Positions 7,285 through 12,859 of a stretch of 12,859 nt of DNA are shown one piece after another. Under the pieces are notes generated by a model. It saw only the letters and a list, made by a program, of their open reading frames with translations. It did no database searches and was not told the origin of the DNA. The translations under genes and the position numbers were made by a program. This DNA is from Anaerolineales bacterium. Its GTDB lineage: Bacteria; Chloroflexota; Anaerolineae; Anaerolineales; Villigracilaceae. The stretch lies in NCBI GenBank assembly GCA_016928525.1, contig JAFGKO010000024.1, positions 1-12,859 on the forward strand, written 5' to 3'. How positions within the stretch are numbered: position 1 is the first letter of the stretch; every line of letters begins with the position of its first letter.

Positions 7285-8759
7285 ATATAAAAGATAAAAT
7301 AATCCAATTGTTGCAAGAAATAGGGCCTGGCAAAATGTCTAGTCTTGCCTATGATACAGCATGGTGTGCACGCCTTAATGGTATTGATTGGGATTTAAGT
7401 AATCACGCTCTTGCTTGGTTAAATGAACATCAATTACCTGATGGTTCTTGGGGAGCAGAAAAGCCTTTTTATTATCACGACCGTGTTATTAGCACTCTCT
7501 CTGCAATGATTGCACTAACCTATAGAGGCCGGCGCACTCAAGATCGTACACAGCTTGAAAAAGGATTGCTCGCCCTGGAAAAAATTACAACTGGTGCAAC
7601 ACAAGGGTTACAAGCTGACCCTAATGGTGCCACTGTTGGTTTTGAAATGATTGTTCCGACTCTAGTTTCTGAGGCAGAGCGTTTAGGTATTATCCAACAA
7701 CAAGGGGATCAAATTCTTGGCCGAATGAAACAGATGCGCGAACAAAAAATGTCTAAATTAACAGGAGTTAAGATTAATCGTTATCTTACACCTGCCTTTT
7801 CCGCTGAGATGGCCGGGATGGATGGGCAAAACATTTTGGATACAGAGAATTTGCAAGAAAAAAATGGCTCTGTAGCAAATTCGCCATCTGCAACCGCATT
7901 TTTTGTAACCCAAGTCAATGTAGGTAATGAACGAGCATTGAAATACCTCAGGTCATCTATTCAAGAAGGTGGAATGCCTTTCGCTGCCCCTTTTGATATC
8001 TTTGAACGCGCGTGGGTTTCATGGAATCTGTCCTTGGTAAAATCATTGGATCCCGAAATAGAAATTCAAATTCAACCACATATTGATTATCTCGAAAAAG
8101 CCTGGAAGCCCGGAGAGGGAGTTGGTTTTTCTACATGCTATACACCAAGTGATGGCGATGATACTAGTATAACTTTCGAAGTTCTAACTCAACATAATAG
8201 ATCTGTTGATATTGAAGCAGTATTTGGATATGAGGAAGAAGCTCATTTTCGATGCTACCCTCTTGAAGCAAACTCTTCAGTAAGTGTAAATGTTCATGCC
8301 TTAGGAGCATTAAAACAAGCGAACCTCGATAAGGAGCATCCTTCTGTTAGAAAAGCAATCAACTATCTAAAGCAATCAAGACATCAAGGGGAATTTTGGT
8401 TAGACAAATGGAATATATCTCCATATTATCCGACTTCGCATGCGATAATTGCTTGCCAAGGCTATGACGACAAAATTTGCCAAGATGCCATAAGTTGGAT
8501 TTTACGTACGCAAAAATCTGATGGCTCATGGGGAGCATATGGAATATCAACTGCCGAAGAAACAGCATATTGTTTACAAGCATTAATATTTTGGCAAAGA
8601 TATAAAGGAAATATTCCTAAAGGTAGAATTGAACGAGGTAAATATTGGCTTGAAAACAACATCAAGTTACCTTACCCACCTCTATGGATAGGTAAAGTCC
8701 TGTATTCGCCTGAACGGGTTGTCACATCAGCAATACTAAGCGCACTTATCATGGAGTAG
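7281..8759 (+). CDS. Class II (type-B) diterpene cyclase, Rv3377c / kolavenyl-diphosphate synthase type
   Basis: This 492-residue protein is close to the length of bacterial class II diterpene cyclases (about 500). It carries the catalytic acid motif DGDDT (D291-G-D-D294), which protonates the terminal alkene of geranylgeranyl diphosphate. It also has the family landmarks LAYDTAW (22-28), a QW-type repeat LPDGSWG (52-58), HDRVISTL (66-73), SPSATAFF (201-208), DKWNISPYY (375-383) and a second QW repeat QKSDGSWGAYG (411-421). No class I DDxxD motif is present, so a cyclised diphosphate such as a halimadienyl, labdadienyl or kolavenyl type is expected. It starts inside the stop of the Rv3378c-like gene (ATGA), implying coupled translation. 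Base composition is AT-rich (18 G+C in bases 8161-8220, against 31 of 60 in 3301-3360), suggesting acquisition or a different origin. Confidence 0.92.
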   Translation: MNIKDKIIQLLQEIGPGKMSSLAYDTAWCARLNGIDWDLSNHALAWLNEHQLPDGSWGAEKPFYYHDRVISTLSAMIALTYRGRRTQDRTQLEKGLLALEKITTGATQGLQADPNGATVGFEMIVPTLVSEAERLGIIQQQGDQILGRMKQMREQKMSKLTGVKINRYLTPAFSAEMAGMDGQNILDTENLQEKNGSVANSPSATAFFVTQVNVGNERALKYLRSSIQEGGMPFAAPFDIFERAWVSWNLSLVKSLDPEIEIQIQPHIDYLEKAWKPGEGVGFSTCYTPSDGDDTSITFEVLTQHNRSVDIEAVFGYEEEAHFRCYPLEANSSVSVNVHALGALKQANLDKEHPSVRKAINYLKQSRHQGEFWLDKWNISPYYPTSHAIIACQGYDDKICQDAISWILRTQKSDGSWGAYGISTAEETAYCLQALIFWQRYKGNIPKGRIERGKYWLENNIKLPYPPLWIGKVLYSPERVVTSAILSALIME

Positions 8760-8782
8760 TTTTCGTATCTAGGGTAGACAAA

Positions 8783-10471
8783 ATGATTTCAAAAACAATA
8801 AACCGTTTTTTGGTTGTTCCAACTTCAGATCTAGATGATGCCCGCCGCCGTAAGATTCTAAACATCTTATTATTAAGTGTTGGGCTTCTTTCTATAGTTA
8901 CTCTCCTTTCTCTCTTAATGTTTACTATATCTGGGCTTGCCACCCAAATCAGCGGAGAGCTATGGCTCACAACAATTGGCCTGCTGGTTGGAACAGGCAT
9001 TTTTTATGGGGTGAATCGTAATCCCTTGTGGCCTGGATGGATATCAGCTACATTCTTTTTGATATTTCTTCTGTTGGCATTCCTTTTCATAGATACGCCC
9101 CTCGAATTGGCCGCAGGGCGCAGCCTCTTTGTGTTTACAATTCCCATTATCATGGCCAGTATCCTGCTAAGGCCTGACGCGAGTTTTCTTTTTGCAATAC
9201 TTGCATCAGCAGAACTTATCATCCTGGCATCCATTATTGAGAGAGTACCAAACACCTTTGCCATTTTTGGATTCTTCTTGGTTGCCCTCGTCTCCTGGCT
9301 CTCGGCTCGCAGCCTTGAACAAGCCTTACTCGAGCTCCGCGTTATTAACGCTAACCTCGACAACATCGTCAAAGAGCGCACCCACGCACTGGCTGAGGCG
9401 CTCACCCGCGAACGCATCGAGGCCGGGCGCAGCCAGGCGATTTTGGAGAGTATTGCTGACGGGGTGGTAGTGTTCGATACCCAGGGGAATGCCATTCAAG
9501 CCAATCCGGCGTTATCTCACCTGATAAACATACCGATCAATGACATCCTCAGCGCCAGCGTCAATCACCTGGTGGAAACCAGCCCTATGGATGCCAAAAA
9601 CAAAGGGACTCTTGCCGGCCTGTTGACCAAACCCAGCAAACAGCTCTCCAGTCATCGGGTGGTGTGGGATAAGAAAACCCTTTCTGTCAGTTCCAGCCAT
9701 GTGCTTGACCGGGATAGCAGCGAGGTCGGGACCGTAGCTGTCTTCCGTGATTTCACCAAGGAAGCCGAAGTGGAGAAAATGAAGAGCGCCTTTGTTGCCA
9801 TGGTCTCCCACGAATTGCGCACACCGTTGAGCGCTATCCTTGGATACGCGGAGATCTTCCTGGAACAGATTTATGGTACGCTTAATGAAAAGCAAGCAAA
9901 GATGATCGTTCGGATCGTATCCAATACACGCAGGTTGTTAAACCTGATCAACGACTTGCTCGATCAGGCGCAGATGGAAGCAGGCAAACTCAAGATCAAA
10001 TACGAAACCATCAAGCCAGCAGACCTGCTCGAAAACCTGCACAGCGTGATGGATAAAATAACCGAGGATAAAGGCCTTACATTGACAAGCGAGCTCGACT
10101 CAGACCTGCCCGAAGCGCTTTTAGGCGACAGTGCGCGCTTACAGCAGATCCTTGTCAACCTGGTCAACAATGCCGTAAAATTTACCAGGGAAGGCTCTGT
10201 ACATGTCAAGCTATCTCGCATGGACCAACGAGAATGGAGCATCACAGTTACAGATACAGGGCAGGGTATTCCAAAGGATGAACTGCCAAACATTTTTGAT
10301 TCGTTCCGCCAGGTGGAAGGGACGACAACCCGCGAACATGGTGGTTTTGGGCTTGGATTATCAATCGTCAAACAATTGGTGACTTTGATGGGAGGGAATA
10401 TTTCCGTCGATAGTGAATTAGGCAAAGGAAGCACGTTTTATATAACACTACCTCTTGAAACAAGAGAATGA
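8783..10471 (+). CDS. Membrane-bound sensor histidine kinase (TM region-PAS-HisKA-HATPase)
   Basis: This 562-residue kinase has about six hydrophobic segments between residues 24 and 185, then a helical linker (about 185-215) and a PAS domain from about 217 (SQAILESIADGVVVFDTQGN) to about 325. The dimerisation domain carries the phospho-accepting His343 in SHELRTP, and the ATPase domain has N-box NNAVKF (Asn463), G1 box DTGQGI (491-496) and G2 box GGFGLGLS (520-527). All catalytic features are intact. The membrane part has no large external loop, so it may sense a membrane or hydrophobic cue. AGGG at 8771 is a good ribosome site. It starts 23 nt after the cyclase stop and 15 nt before the receiver gene. 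The transmembrane part is AT-richer than the kinase part. Confidence 0.95.
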   Translation: MISKTINRFLVVPTSDLDDARRRKILNILLLSVGLLSIVTLLSLLMFTISGLATQISGELWLTTIGLLVGTGIFYGVNRNPLWPGWISATFFLIFLLLAFLFIDTPLELAAGRSLFVFTIPIIMASILLRPDASFLFAILASAELIILASIIERVPNTFAIFGFFLVALVSWLSARSLEQALLELRVINANLDNIVKERTHALAEALTRERIEAGRSQAILESIADGVVVFDTQGNAIQANPALSHLINIPINDILSASVNHLVETSPMDAKNKGTLAGLLTKPSKQLSSHRVVWDKKTLSVSSSHVLDRDSSEVGTVAVFRDFTKEAEVEKMKSAFVAMVSHELRTPLSAILGYAEIFLEQIYGTLNEKQAKMIVRIVSNTRRLLNLINDLLDQAQMEAGKLKIKYETIKPADLLENLHSVMDKITEDKGLTLTSELDSDLPEALLGDSARLQQILVNLVNNAVKFTREGSVHVKLSRMDQREWSITVTDTGQGIPKDELPNIFDSFRQVEGTTTREHGGFGLGLSIVKQLVTLMGGNISVDSELGKGSTFYITLPLETRE

Positions 10472-10486
10472 ACTAAAGGAGTAATC

Positions 10487-10846
10487 ATGGATGCTCTAGC
10501 TTTTATAATCGAAGACGATATCGACCTCAGCACAATTTTTGCGGATGCGCTGGATTCTGTCGGCTATCATGTTGTGCAGATCAAGGACGGTTTGAAAGCG
10601 CAACAGCGCTTAAAAGAAGAAGTCCCCTACTTGATCCTCCTGGATATGCATTTGCCGCACATTTCAGGAGCAGATTTATTGGCAGAAATCAAGGCGGATG
10701 AGCGTTTCAAGAATACCACCGTGATCCTGACCACCGCAGATGCCAGGATGGCAGAGGCTTACGAGCCAATGGCCGATTTTGTGATGGTGAAGCCGATTTC
10801 ATTCGTGCAACTCCGCGACCTGACTTCCCGCTTGAAACCAAAGTAA
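10487..10846 (+). CDS. Stand-alone response regulator receiver protein
   Basis: This 119-residue protein is a single receiver (CheY-like) domain with no output domain. The acidic pocket is Glu9-Asp10-Asp11, the phospho-acceptor is Asp53 in LILLDMHLP, the switch threonine is Thr82 or Thr83 in ILTTAD, and the conserved lysine is Lys102 in VKPI. A strong AAGGAG ribosome site (10475-10480) lies 6 nt before the ATG. It begins 15 nt after the kinase stop and is the last gene before a strong terminator, so the kinase is its likely partner. With no DNA-binding domain it probably acts by protein contact or as a phosphorelay intermediate. Confidence 0.95.
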   Translation: MDALAFIIEDDIDLSTIFADALDSVGYHVVQIKDGLKAQQRLKEEVPYLILLDMHLPHISGADLLAEIKADERFKNTTVILTTADARMAEAYEPMADFVMVKPISFVQLRDLTSRLKPK

Positions 10847-10861
10847 GAAATCATTCCCTTT

Positions 10862-10904
10862 GGAAAGAAAAAATGCGACCTTTGCGGGTCGCATTTTTCT
10901 TTCC
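10862..10904. terminator. Bidirectional rho-independent terminator between convergent genes
   Basis: The left arm 10862-10880 (GGAAAGAAAAAATGCGACC) pairs with 10887-10904 with one bulged A, around the loop TTTGCG. The GC-rich core AAATGCGACC/GGTCGCATTT is flanked by a T run on each strand in its own reading direction. It sits 15 nt after the receiver stop and 10 nt beyond the stop of the convergent DUF4173 gene, so it should serve both. Confidence 0.9.
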
Positions 10905-10914
10905 GGGCGCAATC

Positions 10915-12489
10915 CTAGTCCCAGGGTGGATTACAACGGTATTCTTTCCCTGAAGGAGTTAAGACAAGATAACTCCAATCTTCTTCGTTCACTTGATATT
11001 TTCCCAAATCAGCCTCAAGCGAGGTCAGTACCCTCGCCGCGTTTGCACGAGAAAGGTGGAAAGATTGCCAGGGCAAGGTCCTTTTGTCACGGTTTTGGTT
11101 AGCTGCGTAACACGCCAGGGATGCGCCTACGCCCTCTTTAATGGAAGCAGGCAGAGGTTGAGTCCGATACGCTGCAGCCAAGGCGGGAACAGCGTCAGAT
11201 GATAAACCGGCCAGGTAGGATACGTCAAGCGTTTCGCCCTGCACCGCCCGGTCCACATTCTGGCGGACGATGAAGCCATCCACATTCATGATGCCCAGGC
11301 TCAGGGCGAATCCAAGCGAAGCGACGACGGCTGCCAATGCAAAAGCACGCTCGCGATGCAGGATTTCCAGCAGGACCACCGTTACCAGCAACAAGGCCAG
11401 CCAGAATATGAAAACGTGCGTGTAGGTCCGCAGGCGGGAGAAACCGTAGGCGGTTTCGTAGAGCACCAGGCGCTGGAAAGCCGAGACCAGCATCACGAGC
11501 ACCAGCGCGACAATGCCGATTCCCAGGCCTGAGAAAACGCGGCGTTGTATTTCTGTTTCGCGACGTGTCACCCCCCCTGCGCTCAGGATGAGAATCAAGC
11601 TGAAGAAGGCGACCGTCACCAGCTCGCCAAATCCACGACGAGCATATTCGGAATAAGTGTAGCCATCGATCTGGATGTTGGCCTGCCCACCAAAGAAATA
11701 TTGGAACTGGACAAATACAAAAGCCAAGAACAGAACTGCAACACTGCCCAGCACAATGGCTGCCTCCGTAAATCCCAAGAAGGATGGAACCGCCGGTTTT
11801 TCTTCGCCAATCAGCTTTTCATCCTTGCTCTGCGAGGCGGCGTGCAGAAACACGCCCGCCAGCGCATATGCACCCACCAAAATGTAGGCTAAACGGAAGA
11901 TGTACTCTGGCAGTTTATCAAGCCTGAATAATTCGATGAAATCTTCAAGGCGTTGACCAAAAACCAGGTCGGCGGAACTCAGCAGCGCAGCGAAGATGGC
12001 AACAATTGGAAGCGCAATCAGAATGCCACGCACCACCGGCCAGAGCTGGGATGCGCGTCCTTCCCCGACCTGGGCCTGCTCCCGTTTTACTTCAGTCGAA
12101 AACCCCAATGGGCGGGCAATCATACTGCCCAATAACCCCAAGAAACCTTTCAGGTAATCGAGCAGGCTATACGAGGGCCAGCGACCACCCAGGAAAGAAA
12201 TGGCAAAAAGCCCCATCAGGAACAAGGTCATTACGACCGAAAGGAATAGGGTCATCGGCTCCTGGCGCAGGAAGGTCATGACCGCAAAAAAGACGATCAA
12301 CGGTAAAAGCAATAATGTATTCCGCCTTGGGCGGTGACCATCTGCGCGCAAGAGCAAAAGCCCGGCAACCAGGCAAAGTGCAACATAAATGGCAAAATTG
12401 ACGCCGGGCGCTTTTTTCCAGAAGAGGAAGTCAAAGGCCCAGCCGAGGGCGACGACCGCCCACCAGAAGCGGGTTGGATTCGATTTCAT
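10915..12489 (-). CDS. DUF4173-type polytopic membrane protein
   Basis: This protein has 524 residues from the ATG at 12489. I prefer this start because GGAGG lies 6 nt upstream. An ATG at 12537 would add 16 residues, but those codons overlap the leader repeat. About ten to twelve hydrophobic helices fill residues 8-412, and a soluble tail of about 110 residues follows. The segments YTYSEYARRGFGELVTVAFFSL and LYETAYGFSRLRTYTHVF are typical of the DUF4173 (formerly grouped with DUF4153) integral membrane family, whose function is not known. The gene is convergent with the sensor kinase unit and shares its terminator. It appears to be transcribed alone in this window. No catalytic motif was recognised. 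Confidence 0.85.
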   Translation of the reverse strand: MKSNPTRFWWAVVALGWAFDFLFWKKAPGVNFAIYVALCLVAGLLLLRADGHRPRRNTLLLLPLIVFFAVMTFLRQEPMTLFLSVVMTLFLMGLFAISFLGGRWPSYSLLDYLKGFLGLLGSMIARPLGFSTEVKREQAQVGEGRASQLWPVVRGILIALPIVAIFAALLSSADLVFGQRLEDFIELFRLDKLPEYIFRLAYILVGAYALAGVFLHAASQSKDEKLIGEEKPAVPSFLGFTEAAIVLGSVAVLFLAFVFVQFQYFFGGQANIQIDGYTYSEYARRGFGELVTVAFFSLILILSAGGVTRRETEIQRRVFSGLGIGIVALVLVMLVSAFQRLVLYETAYGFSRLRTYTHVFIFWLALLLVTVVLLEILHRERAFALAAVVASLGFALSLGIMNVDGFIVRQNVDRAVQGETLDVSYLAGLSSDAVPALAAAYRTQPLPASIKEGVGASLACYAANQNRDKRTLPWQSFHLSRANAARVLTSLEADLGKYQVNEEDWSYLVLTPSGKEYRCNPPWD

Positions 12490-12509
12490 AGCTGCCTCCA
12501 ATTGGGTAT

Positions 12510-12596
12510 CCTTGCGAAGGTTTTGATCCTTCAGCATTGCCCTCAGGACAAGCTTCGCAAGGTTTCAGCCATCATAGTCAAAAGGCACTTGCGAAG
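12510..12596. repeat. Three CTTGCGAAG-type motifs in the DUF4173 leader
   Basis: CCTTGCGAAG (12510-12519) and CTTCGCAAGG (12553-12562) form a perfect 10-bp inverted repeat with a 33-nt loop. A third copy in direct orientation, CTTGCGAAG, lies at 12588-12596. Short flanks also recur (TCAAAAGG at two places, GGTATC-like ends). The pattern resembles an interspersed palindromic repeat that has landed in the leader, though an operator for the membrane protein gene is possible. It overlaps codons that the longer start of that gene would use, which argues for the shorter start. Confidence 0.6.
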
Positions 12597-12702
12597 ACTG
12601 TCAAAAGGTATCAATTTTCTTCATAGCGTCTCCAGGACCAAATCTCGTAGGTAAAGCCCGGTTACCAATCATTACAGTTCCCTTAGAAGTCGAATATTCC
12701 TA

Positions 12703-12731
12703 TTGACACCCGAATTATTATATGCCATACT
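12703..12731 (+). promoter_or_regulatory. Sigma70-like promoter
   Basis: TTGACA (12703-12708) is a perfect -35 box, followed after exactly 17 nt by CATACT (12726-12731), a 4-of-6 match to the -10 consensus. Transcription would start near 12738 and give a leader of roughly 45-50 nt before the ribosome site of the small ORF. Confidence 0.6.
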
Positions 12732-12786
12732 TCCATCACTGCCGGGGGGATCACAATCAATCGCCATCCTAAGAAAGGAGGAGGTG

Positions 12787-12843
12787 ATGTCTAACATGGA
12801 TAGTAGTAACAAACCCAGCGCTGTGGCATCCCTCCTCAAGTAA
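12787..12843 (+). CDS. Possible 18-residue leader peptide / micro-ORF
   Basis: The ORF reads MSNMDSSNKPSAVASLLK and stops at TAA (12841-12843). It is preceded by AAAGGAGG (12774-12781) running into GGAGGTGAT (12780-12788), which together nearly match the whole anti-Shine-Dalgarno sequence. If the second site is used, the in-frame ATG at 12796 (15 residues) has better spacing. A promoter lies about 50-85 nt upstream of the first ATG. The last codons lie inside a hairpin that spans the stop. No run of a single regulatory amino acid is visible, so a classical amino-acid attenuator is not indicated. The alternative is that the ribosome site belongs to a structured leader of a gene beyond the window. 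Confidence 0.4.
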   Translation: MSNMDSSNKPSAVASLLK

Positions 12844-12859
12844 GAAGGAAGCCACAGCG
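12819..12859 (+). terminator. Hairpin across the micro-ORF stop, possible attenuator or terminator (cut by window end)
   Basis: CGCTGTGGC (12819-12827) is the exact reverse complement of GCCACAGCG (12851-12859). TCC/GGA pairing continues inward past one mismatch. The right arm ends at the last base of the window, so the full stem and any T-run are not visible. Confidence 0.5.

Noticed and set aside
10860..11102. Plus-strand ORF of 80 codons after the receiver gene
   Set aside because: It starts inside the bidirectional terminator and is antisense to the DUF4173 gene with no ribosome site.
12490..12537. N-terminal extension of the DUF4173 protein from the ATG at 12537
   Set aside because: The 16 added residues are hydrophilic and overlap the leader repeat, and the ATG at 12489 has a much better placed GGAGG site.
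12510..12596. CRISPR-like array
   Set aside because: There are only three 9-10-nt motifs in mixed orientation, without uniform repeats or spacers.

Overview
The window looks like a bacterial chromosome segment, most plausibly from Chloroflexota (Anaerolineae-like). This placement is an inference from gene style, interspersed palindromic repeats and the closest remembered relatives of the terpene genes (Herpetosiphon). No rRNA, tRNA, CRISPR array or transposase gene was seen.

Left part (1-5141, all minus strand). A tight ABC export unit reads right to left: a GNAT-type acetyltransferase-like protein, a LolD/MacB-type ATPase (4-nt overlap) and a large FtsX/MacB-type permease (3-nt gap) that runs off the left edge. 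Upstream, across a 110-nt spacer filled by an inverted repeat of an interspersed type, lies a GPH/MelB-like sugar:cation symporter-family transporter, also minus strand.

Middle (5142-8759). A divergent intergenic region carries a perfect 47-nt palindrome. It is followed by a compact plus-strand operon of three genes: a PAPS-dependent sulfotransferase-family protein, a homologue of the mycobacterial tuberculosinol/tuberculosinyl-adenosine synthase Rv3378c, and a class II (type-B) diterpene cyclase with a DGDD motif. Spacing is 6 nt and then an ATGA overlap. Together the last two should protonate and cyclise geranylgeranyl diphosphate to a bicyclic diphosphate and then convert that to a diterpene alcohol or conjugate. 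The sulfotransferase is a candidate tailoring enzyme. The cyclase gene is AT-rich compared with its surroundings. This putative diterpenoid cluster is the most interesting element of the window.

Right-middle (8783-10846). A membrane-bound PAS/HisKA/HATPase sensor kinase and a stand-alone receiver protein follow on the same strand with short gaps. A strong bidirectional terminator (10862-10904) ends this unit and also the convergent gene from the right.

Right part (10915-12859). A minus-strand DUF4173-type polytopic membrane protein has an upstream leader holding three copies of a CTTGCGAAG-type motif, two of them forming a 10-bp inverted repeat. Further right, a good sigma70-like promoter on the plus strand leads to an extended Shine-Dalgarno sequence, an 18-codon micro-ORF and a hairpin whose right arm reaches the last base of the window. 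This looks like a leader-peptide or attenuator arrangement, or a micro-gene with its terminator, but the downstream part is not visible. No gene-free stretch exceeds 300 bases; the longest ones (5142-5427 and 12490-12786) hold the palindrome, repeats and promoter listed below.
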